Origin: Paenibacillus sp. HB172176
Lineage (GTDB): Bacteria; Bacillota; Bacilli; Paenibacillales; Paenibacillaceae
NCBI RefSeq assembly: GCF_011947265.1
Contig: NZ_JAATHD010000012.1
Span: 1 to 64,000 of the forward strand
DNA length: 64,000 bases
Direction of reading: 5' to 3'
Each line of letters opens with the position of its first letter. Positions within the stretch are counted from its first letter, which is position 1. Shown here piece by piece: positions 55,498 through 64,000 of this stretch. The notes under the pieces are model-generated. The model was not told where the DNA came from, made no database searches, and was given only the letters and a program-made list of their open reading frames with translations. The position numbers and the translations under genes were made by a program.

Positions 55498-56802
55498 TTG
55501 AAGGAGGTGCTCCTGTGGTCGTTTACCCGCAATGCCTGCGGCGCGATCGACAGGGAAGCGTTGAATGATTCTTTGCCCTCAGGCGTGCTGCTTCTGTTTG
55601 CTTGTTTCTTCCTGCTTTGTGCGGGAGGCTTCGCGATCATGCGAAGGATTGTTGCCGGATGGAGTATCACTCGTAACGCCTTGGCGAGTGCTGAAGTCAT
55701 GCCCATATGGCTTCAGCGAACAGCGGATTCGCCGAGTCTTTTCAAGCATGTTTTGGCTTATGGACGCTTTTACACGGCATGCAGTTTTCTCGGGATGTTC
55801 GTCTGCTGTGCGGGCGTCGGATGGATAGTCTCCGCTTTGTCGGCTGCATGGCTGAAAGAGTGGGTATACCCGGCTGGCTATGCAAGATTCTTCGCTGAAT
55901 TCCTCATCTTCCTCCTTGCGGTTCTCTTCTTATACTTTCTTTTGATGCAGCTTACCGACATTGATTTTTTTGACAAGAGGGCGAAGCCTGTTCATACCGA
56001 AGAAGAGCTTCGCAGATTTATGCAGGAAAGCCATCAAAGAGGCTTGATTGATCAGACCGAGCTCATGTTCGTGGACAATATTTTTCAATTCTCGGAAACG
56101 ACAGCCAGAGACATTATGATTCCCCGTACGGAAATGATTTGCCTGCGCGCCGGCTTGTCGCTGGGAGCCAATATGGCGATCGCGATTCAATATATGCGCA
56201 CCCGTTACCCGGTATGCGATAACGACAAGGACAATATTGTCGGCTTCGTTCATATCAAGGATCTGCTCAAGAAGGATATGTCGAAGGAAACGAGCATTGC
56301 GGGATTGATCAGGCCGGTCACGACGGTTCCCGAGTCTATCTCGATCAGCAATCTGCTTAAGCTGATGCAGAAGAAACGAAGTCAAATCGCGATTTTAATT
56401 GATGAATACGGCGGAACCTCGGGGCTGGTGACCCTGGAGGATATTATGGAGGAAATCGTCGGCGACATTCAGGATGAATTCGATCCGGACATGAAGTATA
56501 TTGCGCTGCATGAAGACGGCACCTATTCCGTTAATGGGCAAATCCTGATTGAAGAAGTGAACGGCTATTTCGGACTCAACATTCCAACGGATGATTATGA
56601 CACGTTCGGGGGCTGGCTGTACGCGCATTTGGAGGGCGCTGCGTTCCCCGGTCAAATCACTGATTTAGGCTGGAAATGGAGGTTTCAAGTGGAAGAGATC
56701 AAGCAGCTGAGAATCGCTAGAGCAAGATTGCTTCCTGCTGAGAGAACTCCCGGCTTCCCATACAAAAAAGAGCTTAACCAGGCCGGCAGTCAGCCCGATT
56801 AA
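55498..56802 (+). CDS. CNNM/HlyC-CorC family protein with divergent membrane domain
   Basis: The product (up to 434 aa) has an N-terminal hydrophobic part (about 30-145, three or four segments) only loosely like DUF21, then paired CBS domains (about 185-310; RDIMIPRTEM, VCDNDKDNIVGFVHIKDLL, RSQIAILIDEYGGTSGLVTLEDIMEEIVGDIQ) and a CorC_HlyC C-terminal domain. Such proteins are linked to magnesium or cobalt efflux. The start is uncertain: TTG 55498 precedes the only good site AAGGAGGTG (55501-55509); TTG 55561 with AGGGA is another choice. TATAAT at 55484-55489 would start transcription about 55496. Confidence 0.82.
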   Translation: MKEVLLWSFTRNACGAIDREALNDSLPSGVLLLFACFFLLCAGGFAIMRRIVAGWSITRNALASAEVMPIWLQRTADSPSLFKHVLAYGRFYTACSFLGMFVCCAGVGWIVSALSAAWLKEWVYPAGYARFFAEFLIFLLAVLFLYFLLMQLTDIDFFDKRAKPVHTEEELRRFMQESHQRGLIDQTELMFVDNIFQFSETTARDIMIPRTEMICLRAGLSLGANMAIAIQYMRTRYPVCDNDKDNIVGFVHIKDLLKKDMSKETSIAGLIRPVTTVPESISISNLLKLMQKKRSQIAILIDEYGGTSGLVTLEDIMEEIVGDIQDEFDPDMKYIALHEDGTYSVNGQILIEEVNGYFGLNIPTDDYDTFGGWLYAHLEGAAFPGQITDLGWKWRFQVEEIKQLRIARARLLPAERTPGFPYKKELNQAGSQPD

Positions 56803-56830
56803 GCTTATATCAGTGTACCTGCGCTTGTTA

Positions 56831-58534
<1,704 letters not shown>

Positions 58535-58583
58535 AACAGGATTTTTTGATTCTTGCACTTTAAGCGGAAACGGGTGAAGATGA

Positions 58584-59741
58584 TTGCGTATGTATTATTT
58601 CGACCATGCCGCCACGACGCCGCTGCATCCTGAGGTCATTCACAAGATGCTTGAGATCATGCAGGGACCGGGCGGCAATAGCTCCAGCATTCACGCGTAT
58701 GGACGGGCAGCCAAGAAGGAGCTCAGCCATGCGCGTGATCTCATTAGCGGGGCTCTCCGCTGCAAGCCGGGCGAGCTGCTGTTCACCTCCGGCGGCACGG
58801 AGAGCGACAATGCGGCCATTATCGGTGCGGCCAGAGCGCAGCGCAGGCAAGGCAAGACCCAGTTAATTACATCCGCGGCCGAGCATCATGCCGTCTTGCA
58901 TACCTGCGGGTGGCTTCAGAGGGAAGAGGGCTTCTCCTTATCCATACTGCCGGTTGATCATGAGGGGAGAGTCGATTCTCTGCAGCTGCAGGAGGCGCTT
59001 GGACCGCAAACGGCGCTTGTCAGCATCATGCACGGCAATAATGAAGTAGGAACGCTGCAAGAGATTGAGGCGCTTGGGGAGCTTGTTCATGCTGCAGGAG
59101 CGTTATTCCACGTCGATGCGGTGCAAACCCTGGGCAAGATGCCTATTGCTCTGGATGAGCTTCCGGTCGATTTGATGAGCTTCTCAGCCCATAAGATAAA
59201 CGGTCCGCAAGGGGCGGGCGCCCTTTATATTTCGAGCGGCACGCCGTTCGAGGCTTTGCAGCAGGGCGGCTCGCAGGAGAGAAAGCGCCGCGGCGGCACG
59301 GAGAATATCGCGGGAATCGCCGGATTCGCAGCAGCTGTTGACATTTGTGTGAACAAAATGAATTTTCAGCAACCTTTTCTGGACAAGCTTCGTAAGAGAT
59401 GGGTAGAGTTGCTTGCTCAAGGGCTCGGAGAAGATGCGATCGCGGTAAACGGACATCCCGTCCGCCATTTGCCGCATATCGCGAATATCTCGTTTCTTGG
59501 CATCGATACGGAGAGCATGCTTATGAATTTGGATATGGCCGGCATTGCGGCCGCCAGCGGCTCCGCCTGCACCTCCGGCTCGCTTGAGAAGTCGCATGTA
59601 CTCGGCGCAATGGGGCTTTCGCAGGAAATTATCGATTCCGCTGTAAGATTCAGCTTTGGATTGGGGAATACTTTGGAGGAACTAGAAGAAGCCGCCGGGA
59701 TTGTTGTGCGAATCGCGCGCAGACTTCGGGAATCGGCTTAG
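58584..59741 (+). CDS. Cysteine desulfurase (IscS/NifS-like, YrvO type)
   Basis: The 385-aa PLP enzyme removes sulfur from cysteine; the YrvO type serves MnmA in B. subtilis. Marks are YFDHAATTPLHPEV, TSGGTESDNAA, EHHAVLHT, PLP-binding Lys204 in SAHKINGPQG, and catalytic Cys329 in SGSACTSGSLEKSHVL. The start could be TTG 58584 or ATG 58590. The mnmA gene 0.6 kb away, on the other strand, is its likely sulfur acceptor. Confidence 0.92.
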   Translation: MRMYYFDHAATTPLHPEVIHKMLEIMQGPGGNSSSIHAYGRAAKKELSHARDLISGALRCKPGELLFTSGGTESDNAAIIGAARAQRRQGKTQLITSAAEHHAVLHTCGWLQREEGFSLSILPVDHEGRVDSLQLQEALGPQTALVSIMHGNNEVGTLQEIEALGELVHAAGALFHVDAVQTLGKMPIALDELPVDLMSFSAHKINGPQGAGALYISSGTPFEALQQGGSQERKRRGGTENIAGIAGFAAAVDICVNKMNFQQPFLDKLRKRWVELLAQGLGEDAIAVNGHPVRHLPHIANISFLGIDTESMLMNLDMAGIAAASGSACTSGSLEKSHVLGAMGLSQEIIDSAVRFSFGLGNTLEELEEAAGIVVRIARRLRESA

Positions 59742-59757
59742 GAGGCGCTCATCCAAA

Positions 59758-60294
59758 GTGATTAAACTTCAACAATTAATCGGCATGCCTGTTATCGTCA
59801 TTCATTCGGGCAAGCTTGTCGGCATCGTGAAGGATGCCTGGTTCGACGAGCACTGGCAGCTGAAAGGTCTGATTCTCGAATTCGCCAGACTGTTCGCCGC
59901 CAGAGTGAAGGTGGTGCTCTGGGAGCATGTTCTGACCTGCGGGGAGGATGCGGTCATCATCTCGGATGAGACTGCGGTGCAATCGGCGAAGCCAAACGAG
60001 GTGCAGCGGGCCTTCCATTCGGGAGTGGTGAAACTGAGGGATTTGCCGGTTATTACGACCGGGGGCATGCAACTGGGGACCCTCTCGGATGTTTACTTCT
60101 ACCCTTTTAAGGGTACACAGATAATAGGATATGAGCTAACTGACGGTTTTGTTTCGGATCTGAGAGAAGGGCGTAAATGGCTGAAGGCGCCGAGCGATCC
60201 GGATGAGGTATTGCTTGGGGAAGACGCGATTATCGTTCCGGCTGTCAGTGACACGGAATTGGAGCCAGTCGCCGCTTCCAATTTCACAGGATAG
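59758..60294 (+). CDS. PRC-barrel domain protein
   Basis: The 178-aa protein has two PRC-barrel-like halves: LQQLIGMPVIVIHSGKLVGI (1-75) and KLRDLPVITTGGMQLGTLSD (about 88-165). PRC barrels bind RNA or proteins in several systems; the role here is unknown. GTG 59758 has GGAGGCG ten bases upstream, 16 bases after the cysteine desulfurase gene, so the two are probably co-transcribed. Confidence 0.8.
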   Translation: MIKLQQLIGMPVIVIHSGKLVGIVKDAWFDEHWQLKGLILEFARLFAARVKVVLWEHVLTCGEDAVIISDETAVQSAKPNEVQRAFHSGVVKLRDLPVITTGGMQLGTLSDVYFYPFKGTQIIGYELTDGFVSDLREGRKWLKAPSDPDEVLLGEDAIIVPAVSDTELEPVAASNFTG

Positions 60295-60306
60295 GGAGAA
60301 ATGTTT

Positions 60307-60510
60307 ATGATGAGATGTCCGAATTGCAATTCGAAAGATATCGGGAAGATTGGTTCCCACCAGTTTTATTGCTGGGGCTGCTTTATTGAACTGACAGTGA
60401 ACGGCGAGAAAATGTCGGTCTACCAAGTGGAAGAGGACGGCACCTTAAGCTCGCTCGACGACCTTTTCTTTGAAGAAGAGATTCCGCAAGAGCATACGCA
60501 TGTTAATTAA
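60307..60510 (+). CDS. Small zinc-ribbon-like protein
   Basis: The 67-aa protein has MRCPNCNSKDIGKIG and FYCWGCFIELTV, a CxxC-CxxC pair suited to zinc binding, then an acidic tail (EEDGTLSSLDDLFFEEEI). Function unknown; similar small zinc-ribbon proteins are common in Paenibacillus. ATG 60307 gives eight bases from AGGGAG (60293-60298); ATG 60301 is too close and 60310 is possible. Six or so bases separate it from the PRC-barrel gene's stop. Confidence 0.72.
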   Translation: MMRCPNCNSKDIGKIGSHQFYCWGCFIELTVNGEKMSVYQVEEDGTLSSLDDLFFEEEIPQEHTHVN

Positions 60511-60531
60511 CTGCATCTGAAACGTTAACGA

Positions 60532-60568
60532 AGACGGTATCCGGGATTTCTCCCGAACCGTCTTTTTT
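60532..60568 (+). terminator. Terminator of the cymR-region operon
   Basis: Stem AGACGGT..CGGGA / TCCCG..ACCGTCT with six T's. Confidence 0.9.
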
Positions 60569-60690
60569 GCATGGATTGGCCGCTTCAAGGATGAACCGCC
60601 GGACTTGTACATATACTGAACTATACGGTTGCGCGCGGCCGGCGTTTATTTGCCGCCGCGCATACGTCTTTAATGCTTGGAGGTGCAAGT

Positions 60691-61761
60691 ATGGAGCGTT
60701 TCACGGGAAACAGAATTTTCGTAGGGCTGGTCTATTTCATATTAGGGCTAATTGCCGTTTTTTTTCTTATGCAGCTCAAGCCGCTTATAGCGACTCTGTT
60801 CGGATTTCTCAAAGCGGTCCTCGGCCCTTTCATTATTGCCATGATCATATCCTATGTGCTTCATCCCGTCGTAACCTTGCTTCACGAGCGCAGAGTTCCT
60901 CGAACGGTCGCCGTGCTGCTTATCTACGCGGTATTCTGCACCGCGTTCACCGTCTTGCTCGTGAACATGATTCCGATGTTCATCGGACAGGTGCAGGAGC
61001 TCAATGAGCATATGCCGGAGCTGACGCTGAAGGCGCAAGATATATTCTCCGACATTAACAACACTTCGTTCCTGCCGGACAGCATCAGAGAGGGCATGAA
61101 CCGGTCGCTCATGCATATCGAGAAGAGCATATCGAACGCGCTGTTCAATCTGGTCAACAATATCGGCGCCATGCTCAGCGCGATGTTCGTCGCTTTCGTC
61201 ATACCGTTCCTGGCGTTCTATATTCTGAAGGATTTCGATGTGTTCGAGCGCACGATCATTACCTATGTGCCGAAGGCGCATCGCAAAAACACGGTACGTC
61301 TGCTCAAGGACATCGACAGCGCGCTGGGCAGCTACATCAGGGGACAGTTTCTGGTGTGCATGATCGTAGGCGTGCTGGCCTATTGCGGCTACCTGATCAT
61401 CGGAATGCCCTATGCGCTGCTGCTGGCGGGCATTGTGGCGATCACGAACATCATTCCGTACCTGGGAGCCTTCTTCGGCGCGGCTCCAGCGCTGCTGATG
61501 GCTTCGACCGTGTCGATGAAAATGATCATTCTCGTCGCCGTCGTGAACCTGCTCTGCCAGACGCTGGAGGGCAATGTGATTTCGCCCCAGGTGGTGGGAA
61601 GATCGCTGCATCTGCATCCGCTGCTCATCATTTTCGCCGTGCTTGTCGGAGGACAGCTCGCCGGCATTGTCGGCATGATTCTCGCCGTTCCGATCTTCGC
61701 GGCTTGCAAGGTCATCATGCAGCATATGTTTGCTTATTATGTCAGGAGAAAGATCATTTGA
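60691..61761 (+). CDS. AI-2E family transporter (YrrI-like)
   Basis: The 356-aa protein has seven or eight membrane segments (first about 10-28, FVGLVYFILGLIAVFFLMQL) and the family pattern ISYVLHPVVTLLHERRVPR, then VIPFLAFYILKDFD, GYLIIGMPYALLLAGIVAI and GNVISPQVVGRSLHLHP. The AI-2E (PerM/TqsA) family includes exporters of signals and Na+/H+ antiporters; the substrate here is unknown. B. subtilis yrrI also precedes alaS. ATG 60691 has GGAGGTG six bases upstream. Its stop overlaps the alaS promoter -35. Confidence 0.9.
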   Translation: MERFTGNRIFVGLVYFILGLIAVFFLMQLKPLIATLFGFLKAVLGPFIIAMIISYVLHPVVTLLHERRVPRTVAVLLIYAVFCTAFTVLLVNMIPMFIGQVQELNEHMPELTLKAQDIFSDINNTSFLPDSIREGMNRSLMHIEKSISNALFNLVNNIGAMLSAMFVAFVIPFLAFYILKDFDVFERTIITYVPKAHRKNTVRLLKDIDSALGSYIRGQFLVCMIVGVLAYCGYLIIGMPYALLLAGIVAITNIIPYLGAFFGAAPALLMASTVSMKMIILVAVVNLLCQTLEGNVISPQVVGRSLHLHPLLIIFAVLVGGQLAGIVGMILAVPIFAACKVIMQHMFAYYVRRKII

Positions 61762-61786
61762 CAGCCCCGATGGCTGTAGCTATAAT
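61758..61786 (+). promoter_or_regulatory. Consensus promoter of alaS
   Basis: TTGACA at 61758-61763, exactly 17 bases, TATAAT at 61781-61786. The -35 overlaps the stop codon of the preceding gene. Confidence 0.92.
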
Positions 61787-61792
61787 TTGATC

Positions 61793-62070
61793 ATAGATCT
61801 GATGAACACGATGACGAATGGAAGTACGCCATTGCCCGTCAGCCAGAGAGAGAGCTTCGCCGAATTTCCGCAGACAGCATTCGCGGAAGGCACGGCGGCT
61901 GAGAGAGCGCTCAAGACGAAGAGTGGCCGAAAGCTGTATTCGGAGTGTGAATGAACTTCACCGGGTGGAACCGTTAACTTCCGAGAAGGAGATCGCGGAC
62001 GAAGGGTCGCGCGATAACCAGGGTGGTACCGCGAAGAAGATTCGTCCCTGTCAATGACAGGGACTTTTTT
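61793..62070 (+). promoter_or_regulatory. T-box leader controlling alaS (Ala specifier GCU)
   Basis: Stem I has AAGTAC followed by GCCATT, which pairs with AGTGGC ahead of CGAAAGCTG. This matches the glyQS arrangement and puts the specifier GCT (alanine) at 61933-61935. The T-box core AGGGTGGTACCGCG is at 62020-62033, and the terminator is GTCCCTGTC / GACAGGGAC with six T's at 62044-62070. UGGU fits tRNA-Ala A73. Confidence 0.92.
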
Positions 62071-62107
62071 ATGTTCTTTTTGAAAACCAATTTAGGGGGA
62101 ATCTATA

Positions 62108-64000
62108 ATGAAAGCAAGTGAAATCAGAGCAAAGTGGCTCGCGTTTTTTGAAAGCAAAGGACATAAGATCGAGCCAAGCGCGTCGCTCGTTCCGCATAAC
62201 GATCCGTCACTGCTGTGGATCAATGCCGGGATGGCGCCGCTTAAGCGTTATTTCGACGGAAGCGAGATACCGGACAATCCGAGGATCGCCAACTCGCAGA
62301 AATGCATTCGCACCAACGATATCGAGAATGTGGGCAAAACGCGCCGCCATCATACGTTCTTCGAGATGCTGGGCAACTTCTCCATCGGCGATTATTTCAA
62401 GGAGGAAGTGATCAACTGGGCCTGGGAATTCCTGACGAAGCCCGAGTGGATCGGTTTCGACCCCGAGCGGCTTTCGGTCACGGTGTATCCGGAGGACGAG
62501 GAAGCGTTCAAATACTGGAATGAGGTCATCGGCTTGCCTGAGAGCCGCATCTACAAGCTGGAGGAGAATTTCTGGGATATCGGCGAAGGCCCTTGCGGAC
62601 CTTGCACGGAAATTTTCTATGACCGCGGCGAGAAGTACGGCGACCTCTCCGATCCGGAATGCTGGCCGGGCGGCGAGAATGAGCGCTTCCTTGAGGTTTG
62701 GAATCTGGTGTTCTCGCAATTCAATCACAACAAGGACGGCAGCTACACGCCTCTGCCGAACAAGAATATCGATACCGGCGCCGGGCTCGAACGCTTTGCA
62801 TCCATTCTTCAAGATGTGGATTCGAACTTCGACACGGACCTGTTCCGGCCGATTATCGATCGCACCTGCGAGATTGCTGGCGTAACCTATGGTGAAAACG
62901 AAGAGCATGATATTGCGCTCAAGGTAATCGCAGACCATGTTCGCACGGTGGTCTTCTCGGTCGGAGACGGAGTCATGCCTTCGAACGAAGGGCGCGGCTA
63001 TATTATTAGAAGGCTGCTCCGCCGCGCGGTCCGCTACGGCAAGTCGCTCGGCGTCGATCGTCCGTTCATGTACGAGCTCACATCGATTGTCGGAGACGTG
63101 ATGGGCGTTTACTATCCGGAGGTTGTGGAGAAGCGGGAGTTTATCGAACGCGTCATTCGCACCGAGGAAGAGCGATTCCATGAGACGCTTTCGGACGGCT
63201 TGATTATGCTTGCGGAGCTGGTGAAGAATGCTGCGGCTGCCAAGGAGAGTAGAATTAGCGGCGAGGATGCATTCAAATTATACGACACGTACGGCTTCCC
63301 GTTTGACTTGACGGAAGACTTCGCCTTCGAGCAAGGCATGACGGTCGACCGCGAAGGCTTCGACGCGGCCATGGAGGCGCAGCGCGAAAGAGCGCGCTCG
63401 GCGAGACAGGATACGGGCAGCATGAAGGTGCAAGGCGGTCCGCTGGGCGATTTCACGGATAAAAGCGAGTTTGTTGGCTATAATGAGTTGGTAACGCAAT
63501 CCAGCGTAATCGGCATTATGTTGAACGACGAACTGGTCGACGTCGCGGGAGAAGGAAGCCGAATCGCCGTCATTCTTGACCGGACGCCGTTCTATGCGGA
63601 GAGCGGCGGGCAAGTAGGCGACAAGGGGACGATTACGGGCGAAGGCTTCACGTTGACCGTAGAAGACGTGAACAAGGCGCCTCACGGACAGCCCGTTCAT
63701 CAAGCTGTCGTCACATCCGGGACATTGCGCAAGGGCGCATCGGCGACGGCCGCTGTTACGCGCGCGACCCGAGAGGATATTATTAAAAACCATACGGCTA
63801 CGCATCTGCTTCATAAAGCGCTCAAGGAGACGCTCGGCGAGCATGTCAATCAAGCAGGCTCCCTGGTGCAAGGAGACCGACTGCGCTTCGACTTTTCCCA
63901 CTTTGGCAGCATCTCCGCCGAGGAGCTGGCAGAAATCGAGCGCAAGGTGAACGAGCAAATCTGGCTGGGCACGGAGGTAATCATCTCGAGCAAATCGCTC
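62108..64000 (+). CDS. alaS: Alanyl-tRNA synthetase (partial, runs off the window)
   Basis: AlaS charges tRNA-Ala. The 631 codons present are open to the window edge; the full protein is usually about 880 aa. Visible parts are the N-terminal class II catalytic domain ([71 protein letters not shown]), the tRNA-recognition helices, and the start of the editing domain with [22 protein letters not shown] lies eight bases before the ATG. Confidence 0.97.
   Translation, partial: MKASEIRAKWLAFFESKGHKIEPSASLVPHNDPSLLWINAGMAPLKRYFDGSEIPDNPRIANSQKCIRTNDIENVGKTRRHHTFFEMLGNFSIGDYFKEEVINWAWEFLTKPEWIGFDPERLSVTVYPEDEEAFKYWNEVIGLPESRIYKLEENFWDIGEGPCGPCTEIFYDRGEKYGDLSDPECWPGGENERFLEVWNLVFSQFNHNKDGSYTPLPNKNIDTGAGLERFASILQDVDSNFDTDLFRPIIDRTCEIAGVTYGENEEHDIALKVIADHVRTVVFSVGDGVMPSNEGRGYIIRRLLRRAVRYGKSLGVDRPFMYELTSIVGDVMGVYYPEVVEKREFIERVIRTEEERFHETLSDGLIMLAELVKNAAAAKESRISGEDAFKLYDTYGFPFDLTEDFAFEQGMTVDREGFDAAMEAQRERARSARQDTGSMKVQGGPLGDFTDKSEFVGYNELVTQSSVIGIMLNDELVDVAGEGSRIAVILDRTPFYAESGGQVGDKGTITGEGFTLTVEDVNKAPHGQPVHQAVVTSGTLRKGASATAAVTRATREDIIKNHTATHLLHKALKETLGEHVNQAGSLVQGDRLRFDFSHFGSISAEELAEIERKVNEQIWLGTEVIISSKSL

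Overview
The window reads as chromosomal DNA of an endospore-forming Gram-positive bacterium of the class Bacilli, most likely Paenibacillus or a close relative. The evidence is a run of sporulation genes (spo0B, a SafA-like coat gene, bofC, a SpoIID-domain gene, spoVB), three tRNA-sensing T-box leaders (proS, hisS-aspS, alaS), a FapR-type operator before fabI, and strong GGAGG ribosome sites. As I remember the Bacillus subtilis map, much of the gene order matches: spo0B-obg-pheB, safA, bofC-ruvAB-queA-tgt-yajC-yrzE-yrbG-spoVB-comN-secDF-recJ-apt-rel-dtd, hisS-aspS-tcdA-rarA, cymR-cysteine desulfurase, AI-2E-family transporter-alaS. Unlike B. subtilis, secD and secF are separate genes and a RuvC resolvase precedes ruvAB. 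The species assignment is inference.

Layout. 1-455: non-coding, repeat-rich. 456-7257: spo0B-obg, then an amino-acid operon pheB-hom-thrB-pheA-ilvE. 7429-15289: SafA-like coat protein, fabI, T-box and proS, an ECF sigma/anti-sigma pair, a DCC protein, bofC. 15290-16594: a 1.3-kb non-coding repeat island. 16595-23470: ruvCAB, SpoIID-domain protein, queA-tgt-yajC. 23528-26952: YrzE-like, YrbG-like, spoVB, comN. 27037-35442: secD-secF, a stand-alone CDF-type cytoplasmic domain, recJ, apt, rel, dtd and a small ORF. 35618-45682: an accessory glycan-use locus (AraC regulator, GH42, two-component system, sugar ABC transporter, GH5) inserted in the housekeeping order. 45683-46530: T-box followed by repeats. 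46531-53598: hisS-aspS-tcdA, a second repeat-rich gap, VOC protein and methyltransferase, rarA. 53608-57961: copD-copC, a CNNM/HlyC-type protein, mnmA. 58115-64000: cymR, cysteine desulfurase, PRC-barrel protein, zinc-ribbon protein, AI-2E-family transporter, T-box and alaS, which runs off the end.

How the genes work together. The amino-acid operon joins the threonine branch, phenylalanine synthesis and a branched-chain transaminase, with ACT domains in PheB, Hom and PheA. The ruvCAB genes supply Holliday-junction processing. queA-tgt (queuosine), mnmA plus cysteine desulfurase (2-thiouridine) and tcdA (ct6A) modify tRNAs, alongside four aminoacyl-tRNA synthetases and dtd. In the glycan locus, imported oligosaccharides would be cut inside the cell, since neither glycosidase has a visible signal peptide; no transport ATPase is encoded locally.

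The least explained material is intergenic: a six-copy 51-bp tandem array of perfect hairpins (15521-15826), two dispersed repeat families (A at 15951-16272 and 50468-50812 with a diverged partial copy at 46098-46305; B at 15837-15948 and 46371-46484 with a diverged relative in 1-400), and the placing of about 430 nt of such repeats between the hisS T-box terminator and hisS.
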